Shown one piece after another: positions 33,677-43,719 of a stretch of 64,000 bases of DNA. This stretch comes from Arion vulgaris (lineage: Eukaryota > Mollusca > Gastropoda > Stylommatophora > Arionidae): contig CM036771.1 in the NCBI GenBank assembly GCA_020796225.1, positions 28,626,176 through 28,690,175 on the forward strand, written 5' to 3'. Position 1 is the first letter of the stretch. Each line of letters starts with the position of its first letter. The notes under the pieces are model-generated. The model did not search any database and was not told the origin of the DNA. It was given only the letters and a program-made list of their open reading frames with translations. Both the position numbers and the translations under genes were made by a program.

Positions 33677-36028
33677 GGGGCCATCCATAAATTATGTCAA
33701 CAACTTTTAGGCAATATTTGAACCCCCTCCCCTTGTCAACAACTGTCAAACTTCCAGCGACCCCCTAATAAAATTATGTCAACAAATATTTACTCCCCCC
33801 AAACAGACGAACCGTATTTTATACGACTCGCTTAGTACTTAAATATTAATGCAGAAATCAAATAAAAGGTCTACACAAATTATTAATTAATTATATTACA
33901 CTTTTTACATTGTTTAACATATTTCAAATTGACTAAACTTTGAATTTATAAACAGACTACTTTATAGGCCTATTTTGCCGTCAGTTTTTCAAATTTTTCT
34001 ATCTTCTATCATCTTCCCACGGAGAAGCCAAATGTTCCTCTATTGTTACAATGGGCATTGTCGCTGATTTATCATTGATGTCACCTTCTGGAACCAACAT
34101 ATCAGACAAGTCTACATCATCTTCGTCTAACCATTCTGCGCTTAACATCTCTATGAGCAATAAATGCCATCAGTTCTATGTGCCCTTTTGCAGCCACTTG
34201 CACTGGCCGAATACGTTGTGGTTGAGGAGGTCCATGTGCTAATTGCCCAGGTCCAAGATCACGTTGTCGGTGCAGTTGAACATGCTTCTTCAACATGACT
34301 TGTGAAGCAACATAGAGGTGACAGATTTTGCAAATTCGTTCAACCAACGACGACTGAATGGAAGGACAATATAGATCATATGGAAGAATTTTGAATGCCT
34401 TTGCAGATCGAGGTAACATGTTATCAAGTTTCAAAGACTGGTTGAAGAAAAGAGAAGGAAATCTGTGCAAGTCGCTCTCAGATGCATCAGGTGCTTTAAG
34501 GCCTCCAGTAGTCTGGCAGACTGGAATTGGTGGTGGAAGGAATCTATCGGCAACAATATCAAAATATGAGCTTCGAATTGGCTGGCAACAATTTTCACTA
34601 TGGCATTTCACAATTTGCAAAAAGTATTGACTTGTTCTTACATGGTTTTTGTACCAATCTTGATCTTTAGTTAGCAAACTTTCTGTCTCAAGTTCAGACA
34701 CTTCAGGCACAATATACTCTGCGACTGTTGGAAAATTGTCCAGAGTGACTTGTGTCCACACTTCTGACAATGTTTCACCAGCATATTTGAAATTTGATTT
34801 TTCCAATTCCTCATCAATTGTTCTACCTTGTGAGTCAAGGTGGCTTCCAAAATGCTCATGTGGCAGAATTAGGCCTGACAGTTCTCGGCTCAAAGGAGCC
34901 ATCCGCCTTTCTACTCGATTAAATGCACTTCTGCCAGGTGCATTCGTTGCAACGAACAATGCATCAAGGTTCTGCTTCAGAAAATGATGAATTGCCACAT
35001 CGATGACTTTTTGATACCTTGGATTTTCATCCGGTCCACCATCAACAGACAACATGAGAACAGGTTTGACCAACTTGTTGCTTTGATCTTTAGTTATAAT
35101 GTCAAACTCTTCCAATTCAAGCAGCCTTTCATAGTCCAGCCCATGAGCATAGGCTGACGATGAGCAATGCTTGCCTGACCTAATGGCTATGTATGTAGGG
35201 CCTGAATAAGTTACAGCTTCAGGTTTGCCCAAACCATCTTTTTGGATTTCAATGCCAGCATAAACAGATGGGATGAGTTTGTGTTTGGCTGCTACAACCC
35301 AGTCATGGTCTGGCAAGGTTACGCGGTATTCGACATGCATTAAAAGTGGAGCCTGCTTGTTAGCTGCTGTCAATCCAATAGGGACTCTGGCTTTGTCATC
35401 TTGGCTGATGAAGCATACTCTCCGGTCCCAACATAGAGGCAACTTCTTCAAGATGATTCAGAGTAGCCGTACAAAATCTTCCATCAATGTGCTTTGAGTG
35501 TGCATCATTTTGTGCTCTAATTAATTTCACTGGCACAGTTGTTACATGACGTTTCCCCTCCGATGATAAACTTCGTTTTGGCATTAGCCGAGTGTAAGCA
35601 GCACTTCTGTTTATTTGAAAACCTTCATTCTTTAGTTGTTCTGTTAAATCATCGAGAGTTCTGACACTGCGATAAATATCACTCTGTCTTTTCTCATGAG
35701 CAGCAGACCCATATAACGCAATGTCAACAATTATATATATAATAGCATTATTAATAATAGAAGACCATGCAGTCATCCGTTAAACATATTCAGATTAATA
35801 CCATATGTGGTTAATCTGTCAGCAGTCTACATTGAAGATAAACACATAATAATATGATGCATTGATGTCAAAAGACTATAACTTCCTTGGAAAGAGTTCA
35901 ATCCGGTTAAAATAAAATGGCATTGTTGACGTCAAGTTATCTTGCCTTCCCTCCCCATGTCAACAATTGTCAAACTTTTCCAGACCCCCCCCCCCCCTAT
36001 TTTGTTGACGTAATTTATGGATGGCCCC
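33677..36028 (-). mobile_element. TIR DNA transposon with TAA target duplication
   Basis: Ends GGGGCCATCCATAAATTATG and, inverted, GGGGCCATCCATAAATTACG, bordered by TAA on both sides (33674-33676, 36029-36031). Subterminal runs of C/G and repeated TTGTCAACAA-type motifs lie at both ends. It encodes a DDE-type transposase with a C-terminal zinc finger (separate entry). A 3-bp TAA duplication is known for PIF/Harbinger-like and Zator-like elements, but the protein does not look like PIF/Harbinger. I leave the superfamily open. A 2352-bp element, probably lacking the N-terminal coding part. Confidence 0.88.
34117..35776 (-). pseudogene. DDE transposase with C2H2 finger, frameshifted
   Basis: Two overlapping frames form one protein. 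The upstream frame (35776-35396) carries SVRTLDDLTEQLKNEGFQIN and SAAYTRLMPKRSLSSEGK, a helix-turn-helix-like region, and NHLEEVASMLGPE. The frame then shifts near 35420 and continues in a 444-codon frame. Likely catalytic residues there are D18/D19 (FISQDDKARVPIG), D137 (SVDGGPDENPRYQ) and E181 (SAFNRVERRMAPLS), giving D-to-E spacing of about 44. Near residue 373 a C2H2 finger CKICHLYV..KKHVQLH is followed by a basic end RDVKRRMVRRR. The family is recognisable to me as a transposon protein of aquatic invertebrates, but not by name. No credible start is seen before 35776, so the N-terminus is probably lost. Confidence 0.82.
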
Positions 36029-36544
36029 TAATCAGACAGGGGCGGCTCGTCATTAAGGGTCAGCGAGACCCGGCCCCACCAAAAATATTGAGTAACGTGC
36101 ACTTATTATTTTAGACATAGTTTGTTCATAATTATTACTTTCAACGTGATACTGATTAGCTTTGAAAGTTGATATATAACATTAAAATATAAATATTATA
36201 TCAGAGTAATATAACAATCATATTAATATATAACATTTCCTTATTAAAAAATATTATATAGACAAACTCATAATTTTCCATCTAATGCTTCACGCATTGT
36301 GCCGTGCACTATTTCTGGGGAGCGTTAAATATTTTCCTATCTAAGATGCAACATTGCGACCTCTTCGCTATTGCAATGATAATTGCCAAAACAATTACGT
36401 CATTTTCATTCAACCGGAAGACATTTTCATTCTTAAGTGCCAAACTACTTCCCAGATATACGAGGACTCTAGATTAAATAGTCCGTTTAATTATCGATTG
36501 AATCCCCAATTTGATATTCTTCTTTTTCTTCTAACCAGTGCTGT

Positions 36545-37425
36545 GAGTTTTCACTCTTGGGCAGCCAATGTCAATTTGTAGAATCTGTATGTGTTCCGTA
36601 ATTGTGGAAGACTAGTGTAAAGTGTATTATGAACAGATGGGTGTGGTGGGAGGAGTTCTTGTCTAGCTTTATGTAGTCCAGGACATTCAAGCAAGATATG
36701 CTGTGCTGTTTCACATGAATGACTGCACTTTCTACAGTGTGATAGGTGTGTGGGGTTTATTCTGTGTAGATGGTAATTCAGTCCAACATGTCATGTTCTT
36801 AACTGGAAGATAGTGCTTTGATCTTTTCTTTGTAGCAGATTTATATTGTCCTCGGGGTTTGGTCTATTCATCTCTGCATACATGTCCCGACCAGTCGTCC
36901 CCATAGCCCATCGGTCCAACCAATATTCTCTTGAGTTGTTTTTCAGAATCTGTTTTATACTTTGTATGCTTTGTCTATTTGTGGTTTTGATGATCCCTGT
37001 TTGGCCAGATGATCCGCCTTGTCATTTCCTGGGATATTTGTGTTCCCATGGATCCACTGTAGAATGACAGTAATATCAAAGGAGGAAATCAGATTGTGGA
37101 TAACTGATGCCAATGACTGGATCTTGCTTGACTGATTCTATTGTTCTTCTAAAGCTTGTAGTGTGGACTGTGAGTCAGTGAATACTATCATGTCTTGGAC
37201 AATATTCTCTCCAAGTTCAAACTGCTGGTGGACTAGTTCTACAGCGGTCTTTATGGCTATAATCTCTGCCTTATAGTTGGAACATATATTACCACAAGGT
37301 GCACAGTAACTATAGGTAGTTACATCTGGATATTTCAGGTATATGCCGCAGCTAGCGCAAGTAGTGGCTTTGAAAGCTGAACATCAGTGTAGGCATGGAT
37401 AGAGGAAGTTGGATACCAATTTGAT
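36545..37425 (-). mobile_element. LINE-E-type RNase H and C-terminal relic
   Basis: The minus strand reads YKAEIIAIKTAVELVHQQF, VFTDSQSTLQALEEQ, ILQWIHGNTNIPGNDKADHL and AKQG, i.e. the E, D and D positions of an RNase H domain. Beyond it lies a decayed tail with a cysteine/histidine knuckle region near 36700-36740. Many stops. It is the C-terminal half of an I-type non-LTR ORF2. Confidence 0.78.
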
Positions 37426-38079
37426 ATAAAAATAGTATTAAATTATAGAAAATAATAGTAATAAATAACAAACCATCATAGAATAAGATTAGTTTTATGG
37501 AACTATCCCTTCCATTAATACGTCTTGTATACAGTAATTTCAGTACAATCTCACTGTTAAAATTGGGTCATTCTAAATATAGCGCAGAGGATCTCCATTA
37601 TTATACAGTCAACCACTCAAAGTTAACTTTGTTGATCCAAATACACTAATATAGGTGTACATACACAGACCATCGAGCGCTTGTTGAAAACTGCTAAGGA
37701 AAGGAACAAGAGGCAAAATGGGACAAATAGCAATCTCTTGGACTCATACATGAGTGAGTTCATGTGGCGTCGTCAAACTAAATCCCGAAATTTGGACCCT
37801 TTCCGAGCAATTATTGCTGATGATATCATCACCTTCTGACCTCCACAGTAACCCACAACCACTAACAGTCCCGTCCTCCCTCCCACCACCTCACAGTCCC
37901 TCATACAGTCCTTTTAAGGGCTCCCAATTCAAACAAAACACTGGTTTTTATAAAAACCATAACACACAAAATCCACGAAATACGTTAACTTTGAACTCGA
38001 TTTCCCTTTACGTCCTCATCTCGTGAACTCTGACCGGCGACTGACGTCATTTGATTTAGGTCAACTATATTCCATTTTT

Positions 38080-38290
38080 AACGGTGAGATTGTACAACAG
38101 TACGCAATTTTCTTTCGTACAGTTGAGTTGAGTGAAACATGTAAAAACATTTTTAAGAATAACAAAGTTACAAAGTACAAAGATTTACAAAATACAAAAA
38201 CAATACACAGAAACGTTTCGACCAAACTGCCTTTGTCAAGCAAAGAATACAACAGAAGTGGGGAATTTCAGTTCTTTCAGAGTACACTAC
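38080..38290 (-). mobile_element. Penelope-like relic R3, second copy
   Basis: The minus strand at 38242-38211 reads CTTGACAAAGGCAGTTTGGT then CGAAACG, like the block at 11880-11843, with similar flanks (TTTGTAAA, ATTCTTTGC). The hammerhead core is again degenerate (U3/A8). Confidence 0.45.
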
Positions 38291-38714
38291 ATAGTTGAAA
38301 GTCGTGGGATATCTTTTACTGGACGTAGCCATCTACCGCAGAGATTATATATTACAAAATCACCTAATATGTATAAGACTCATTAGTCTCATTCACAAGT
38401 GCGCGTTGCTACTTTTTTTGTCATTCGGGTGACTGATGTTCAATTTGCGTTCCAGACAAGTTTTGAAAAAAAATCTCAAAGCGCTCCTGTCGTTTGATGT
38501 GTCCGAAACATTTAATTGTCCTTGTTTTTATATTATATAATAGACAACTCTCTTTAGTATCAAGCTGTTGCAGAATAGAAGCATTTGTTCTTTACCTGAA
38601 AGGGGTAATAACTTCCCGGAATAGACAAATACTCAAAAAAAACCACGATTTTATCAAAATTTCTTACGGTCCCACCAAAAAAAAAAAATTACAACGGGCC
38701 GCCACTGTAATCAG

Positions 38715-38715
<1 letters not shown>

Positions 38716-38751
<36 letters not shown>

Positions 38752-38935
38752 TAGTCGAAAAATGAGCTGAGTAAGAATGAGCTACGTTCACATGTTTTGT
38801 TGTAGATAAATAAACACATAATAAAGAGATGTGAGGACATCAGCTGGGCTTAAAGAAAAGAAGAAGGAGAGAGAAGGAGAGAGAAGGAGAGAGAAAAAGA
38901 GAGAGAGAAAGAGAGAGAGAGAAAGAAATATAGAT
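38716..38935. repeat. GA-rich microsatellites
   Basis: (GA)n at 38718-38752 and GA/GAA-rich sequence at 38860-38930. 38936-39545 beyond shows nothing recognisable. Confidence 0.92.
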
Positions 38936-39544
38936 CGAGTACGAGTCTGTGTTATGGTTGAATATGTTGTAATATGTTGAATATAAAATCTATGCGCCTC
39001 TTATGTTGTGATGTTTACAATCGACAAGACATTAAACAAAATAAAAAGCAACAAGAGAATAGAAAAGAAGACATTGTGAACAATACAAAATGAAAATGAT
39101 ACCAACAATACATTTAAACGATACATTTGCTCCTGTATCACACCGATGGTAAGGTTCCTTATATAGACAAAATAGAGAAAAGTGTGACGGAAAATGATTC
39201 TTATGTTTGATATTGAGGAACATATTCTACCATTTCTTATTGACTGTCTATTGGATAAGGACACATCAACTGATGAAGTATTGAAATTGTTATTCATGTA
39301 ATTTGGAACCATATGCTGTACGAGTAATACTGGAAACCTGCAAGACATAATAAAAAGCGTGTGCAATCACCAGGTCACAGAAACAATCACCACGCGTACC
39401 CACGACATCTACAGGGAAACTCATATAGGTGTGCTGGGAGTTCTGAGAGTTCGACTCGTGACTAGTAAACAAGTCCAAAGGGTTAATGTAAGTTAAAATT
39501 CTTCTTCTCTTCCTACATTTTACATCAGTGAGATGTTAGTTGAA

Positions 39545-39612
39545 GACGTCAATGTTCATAATGTCAATGTTCATAATGTCAATGTTCATAATGTCAATGT
39601 TCATAATGTCAA
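39545..39612. repeat. 15-bp tandem repeat, ~4.5 copies
   Basis: Unit GTCAATGTTCATAAT, identical copies. Confidence 0.95.
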
Positions 39613-39711
39613 TGTTCCTATACGACGTTAAGACATGGAGAACAACAACAATGGAAAGTAATGAAAATAAGGAAATAAATACCAGTAGAAGAAGAGCTTA
39701 AGTTATATTTA

Positions 39712-40589
39712 ATAATAATAATAATTCCTCTCGTACCGTTATACGTTACATAGGGCCTTCAAGTAATTTCTCCATACCGCTCTATCCTGGGCAACTCGCT
39801 CAATCTCCTCCATGGAACTGAGACCGATTATTCCTGCCTCTCTCAGCAAAGTTCGCTTCAGGGTCTCCTTAGGTCGACCTCTCTTCTTGAACCCTTTGCA
39901 TCCCACTTCAATGCCTGCTTTGATATTTGTTGATCATTTCTCCTCAAGGTGTGCCCAACACATCTCCATCTTCTCTTTCCTATAACAGTTGTCATAGTGG
40001 TTGACCTGACATGTCTCTGATTTCATCACTTCTCCTGAATTCGTTCCATTTTATATTCATTATTTTTCGCAGACATCTATTTTCAAATGCATTCAACTTG
40101 CTTTCTATATCTTTAGTCATTTTCCAACTCTCGCTGGCATATGTTAGGATTGATAACATTTGAATTGAAAATTGTAATTTAGTTTTAATACTATATAACT
40201 TGCAGTTCCATATTTTATTTAGACTTTTAAAAGCTGATGTTGCTTTGCCAATTCGTATCATAATTTCTTTTAAACATTTCCTGTGCAATCAAAATTGCTA
40301 CCCAAATAGGTGAACTGCTCTGTTATTTTTATCATTTTAGATTCCAGTGAGATATCCAACTTTTGATGCTATAGATGACAAGTTGTTTGTTTTTCTTTGC
40401 ATATCTTGGTTGTTTCTGGCAATATCATCTGCAAAATCCAAATCTTCTAGTTGACTATTTTCTACCCAATCGATGCCAGTTTCACCCTGCAACATTTTCG
40501 CATCACCCAGTCAATGGCCACTCCAAACAATAGCGGAGATAGTTATAAAGTTATAAAGTACTTTATATAAAGTACGCGTGGTGAATATA
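39712..40589 (-). mobile_element. LINE-A copy at the glypican 5' splice site
   Basis: Perfect 12-bp duplications AAGTTATATTTA (39700-39711, 40590-40601). On the minus strand the LINE begins upstream of the RT box LDFADDIA (about 40425-40445) and runs through YLGSNFDCTG, FNSNVSILTYASESWKMT-like sequence, NRCLRKIMNIKWNEFRRSDE, GHTLRRNDQQ, stop and (ATT)n tail. A ~55-bp AT-rich filler (40535-40589) lies between LINE homology and TSD. It is in the same sense as the host gene, 13 bases into the intron. Confidence 0.9.
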
Positions 40590-40605
40590 AAGTTATATTT
40601 ACCTT
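40590..40605 (-). other. 5' splice site of the glypican exon, inside a TSD
   Basis: Sense sequence AAG|GTAAATATAACTT. Intron positions +2 to +13 are the LINE target duplication, so the donor survived the insertion. Confidence 0.85.
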
Positions 40606-41306
40606 TGAATAAATTCTAGGTCCATCATCCATGGCTTGTAGTAATGCATCTGTAACATTTCCATCTAAATAAGACAACAGCTCCTGCGCGTTGTTCTGTT
40701 TGAACATACCCAGCTGAATGTTCTCGAAGGCGACAATCAGCTCGTCCCATGAGGAGGCGATCTCTGAAATACCAGCCAGACATCCTCTCATGACGTTTAA
40801 GCATAAACCTCGGCATGGTTTGACCTCCACTTCCCCGCTACACAAAGAACAGAAATGCAACCGAGATATGGCTTTCCGGCATTCTTTATCCACTGTAACC
40901 TTGTCGGTTGAGACAATTGTGTTGATCATAACTTTCAGTGTTTCTGTAAACATTCTGGCTCTACGGAAGGCAAATTTGATTTTTCTTCCTAAATGTGTGG
41001 GGGCGTTGCCGAAAGGTTGAATTTCGTTGTAATGTTGTCTTAAACATTTGTGGAAGCTGTCATCAGTCTTTTTCGGCTTAGAAGGATCGCTCAAGACATA
41101 ATCAAACACAGCCGGGAATAAGTTAATGAAGTAGTTGTTGATAATGTCAACAATAGTAAAGTCGTTGCTGCCCAAGAGGTAACGCTTGAGCGTGTCGAAA
41201 AATGGATCAAGGGACTTTTTATGAATCTCCTTTGGTATTTTGTAGAGAGCATCTAGCGTGTCTGATGTTTTGTTGTACGCTTCTTGCAGAGAAAATGTTA
41301 AGTGTT
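40603..41306 (-). CDS. Glypican exon (large central exon, GPC3/5-like)
   Basis: A 704-nt internal exon. The acceptor has a strong pyrimidine tract (TTCTTCTTTCATATTCCAG|AA, exon starts 41306); the donor is AAG|GTAAAT (ends 40603). It enters with two bases of a split codon and leaves in phase 0. It is fully open for 234 codons. Diagnostic parts are LQEAYNKTSDTLDALYKIP near the start, FHKCLRQHYNEIQPFG, ARMFTETLKVMINTI, and the cysteine-rich core ECRKAISRLHFCSLC then KPCRGLCLNVMRGCLAGISE. Sequons NKT and NVT are present. LNVMRGCLAG with the following EI..SW.ELI..FE resembles the GPC3/GPC5/Dally subgroup more than GPC4/6. The product is a GPI-anchored heparan-sulphate proteoglycan core acting at the cell surface in morphogen signalling. 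The ORF's ATG lies in the intron and is not a start. Confidence 0.95.
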
Positions 41307-41309
41307 CTG

Positions 41310-41585
41310 GAATATGAAAGAAGAACATTAAAATGTCATTTTAAAATTATCATGAATTGGTACATGCAAATGAATCCATATACAAACACACAATACGTTC
41401 GATAAACTTCTGCTGTACTGTTACTAACTATGATTTATGCTTTGGACCGTCTTCCAGTGGATTTTCTTTATTTGTGATGGATAATCTCAACAAAGTACAT
41501 CTACAGGTGACATAACGAGACCATCTTCAAAAATGGGGTATAAGATGCCGCCTAAGATGTTTTTCCTAATGGAAGAATAAGCAGA
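41310..41585. other. Intron sequence upstream of glypican exon
   Basis: Polypyrimidine tract and branch region of the acceptor at its left end (sense strand minus); otherwise nothing recognised. Confidence 0.5.
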
Positions 41586-41587
41586 CG

Positions 41588-41765
41588 TTTGATCAAACGG
41601 TCGTGTCTCCAAGCGTGACAGAGAGGGTCATCGACGTGCTCTAAGGTTGATCAAACGGCCGTGTCTCCAAGCGTGACAGAGAGGGTCATCGACGTGCTCG
41701 AAGGTTGATCAAACGGCCGTGTCTCCAAGCGTGATAGAGAGGATCATCGACGTGCACTGTTGCAG
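41588..41765. repeat. 58-bp tandem repeat, 3 copies
   Basis: Unit GTTGATCAAACGGCCGTGTC plus TCCAAGCGTGACAGAGAGGG and TCATCGACGTGCTC. GC-rich for the region and almost identical. Confidence 0.95.
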
Positions 41766-41769
41766 TTGA

Positions 41770-42430
41770 TTCTAGAGAAATGACAAATATATCCACTGAC
41801 GTCAGAGCGAGATGTTGGGTTAATTATCTTTAATGCTGGATTCTCTGCAAGGACTTTTCTCTTAAAAATAAGACCATTTCTCTCGCTGTTGCAGTTTCAA
41901 CTCATTTGACAGATAGACAGTAAACAATGTGTTTTATCTCCCTTCCGCAACAATAATCTACAATTCCGCAGCAATTTACCAGCGGAGCAGAAAGAAACAA
42001 CAAAACGTGTTCATCTTTCCACAATAAAAAATACAAGTTGACGAACCAAACCAATTTACTGTGACCTTTCAAACACGCAGCACAATTTAACCTAGAAATA
42101 AGCAGTCTAGGGTCGTTCATATCTGTCGGTCTCTGATGACAAGAGAGGTTGCATAGAAAATACCTCGTAGATATCAGTAAAGGCAAATGTTTAATGCGAC
42201 ACATTAAGTCCTAGAGAACCACAAATTGATTTTGTAATAGAGAAAACACATTCAACATCGCTTCATAGTCACAAAACAAATATACTTTACACAGTTTGCT
42301 GAGATAAATGATATTTTCTTGTATCTGAATTCTCCTCAAGGAATTAATGTTTTATTTTCTTGTTATGGTAAACGTGCACCTTAACTTAGGTAGGACTCTC
42401 CATGCGATGTTAAACCTTAATATGTTTGTT
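41770..42430. other. Unannotated intronic DNA
   Basis: No gene or known repeat recognised. Confidence 0.5.
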
Positions 42431-42439
42431 CATCTATAC

Positions 42440-42887
42440 CAGCGTTTCCCAAAGTGGGCGGTACCGTTCCCAGTGGTTGCTGAAGCGTTCTGGGGGGAAT
42501 AGTGGCTCAGAAGAATTTTGGGGGTGTTCAGGCGATTATGGGTCTGTGGCTCCTTAAAGTAACAAATTAATAACAAATATTTTAAAATAAATTATTTTCG
42601 TGATTTTGCGATTGAATAATCATTTTAAATTTGAATTCTGCACTTTAATTCATCTTATGCCCGTCTTACACGATCCATTTTTAATCAATTTTCTATTTCA
42701 TGCATACAATCATTTGAAAATTGACCATGTATTACAGAAATATATATAAATTTATTTTCTATGTCAAAGAGAAAATAGAGCAAGTATATATGTGAGAGGG
42801 AGGCGTTGGCAAACTGTTATAATGTGGATGGGGGAGTTTTATGTTGTGCAAAGTGGGCGTTGGGCCGAAAAAGTTTGGAAATCTATG
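42440..42887. mobile_element. hAT-type MITE, 448 bp, 8-bp TSD
   Basis: Perfect 8-bp duplications ATCTATAC (42432-42439, 42888-42895). The ends CAGCGTTTCCCAAAGTGGGC and, inverted, CATAGATTTCCAAACTTTTT are the common hAT-MITE type with an inner AAAGTGGGCG on both sides. Non-coding. Confidence 0.88.
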
Positions 42888-42954
42888 ATCTATACGGTGT
42901 GATGTCACCAAAGAAAAAACTTGTTCTTATGTTGAAAGGAGCATATTTCGGCTT

Positions 42955-43315
42955 ATTGATTGATTGATTGATCATCATTGCACTTCCGTGAGTAACCATC
43001 TGTGCTCCGATATCTTTCTTACCCAGAAAGATCTCAGCAGCAGAGCACGAACTCCGTAGCACAGGCGAGGGCCCTGATGTAATGTTGAAGATAGTGAAGA
43101 TATTTTGTAGGAATTTTATTTTTTATTTTTTCTAATGAATTTTGCCTGGGCAGCGGCTTTCCAGCCTGCTCTTCTCGATTTTGAACTGCCAAGGGTTCTT
43201 TTACGTGCTTAAGTTGAAAATGGGACCTACGTTTTATCGTCCGTCTCCGATATAACTAGGAACTCGATCTTCCACACCGAGATCAGAGATCTCTGGAAAA
43301 ATATCCCGCCCCAGT
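42955..43315. mobile_element. Interspersed repeat with TGAT tail-like start
   Basis: Begins TTGATTGATTGATTGATC and includes the block TTCTTTTACGTGCTTAAGTT..GGGACCTACGTTTTATCGTC, which I recall as a dispersed non-coding repeat of invertebrate genomes. Class not assigned. Confidence 0.4.
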
Positions 43316-43425
43316 GGTTACCGGGGCCCAAATTTGGGGTGTAAAGAATAGTACCACTGTTACCTGCCACGCATGTCGTAAGAGGCGACTAAGGAGGTTT
43401 GGATGAAATCGGATGCACGTGTACA
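43305..43425 (+). mobile_element. SINE S1 5' part
   Basis: CCAGTGGTTACCGGGGCCCA, GTAAAGAATAGTACCAC and GTAAGAGGCGACTAAGGAGG match S1 up to GATGCACGTG. It then passes into a different tail (43430-43700). Confidence 0.75.
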
Positions 43426-43719
43426 TTAGGGAATGCTAACCCGAAACAAATGCTTGCAGAAAACAGATGCACCAGGCCGTAGGGCGCATAACATGGTGCA
43501 ACGACCCCTCACAATGAGGAATATTCTACGGTCGCCAATCTGCGTCTGAGATTTAGCCACGCAGTAAGAATGTCAGACCTATCATCGCGAGGGTGGCCAA
43601 AACTTACTGCAGGAAGAGGTCGGCACATACGGGAGTAAAATCATAGGAATCATATCCTACAGAACTGCCCCCAGTATGCAAACTTGAGAAGAAAGAGGTG
43701 GTCCACTTACACTAGCGTC

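Larger units (their letters stand above)
36037..38707. mobile_element. hAT-like composite element, 8-bp TSD
   Basis: Starts CAGGGGCGGCTCGT and ends in the complement of CAGTGGCGGCCCGT, with 8-bp flanks TAATCAGA (36029-36036) and TAATCAGG (38708-38715). The CAG..CTG ends and 8-bp TSD are hAT features. There is no hAT transposase. The inside holds a minus-strand RNase H LINE relic (36545-37425) and a Penelope-like relic (38080-38290). It lies directly against the TAA element, whose right TAA is the first three bases of this TSD. Confidence 0.75.

Noticed and set aside
32979..33684. Three overlapping ORFs rich in CFIHVS (up to 227 codons)
   Set aside because: All arise from the 18-bp satellite, which is open in several frames at once.
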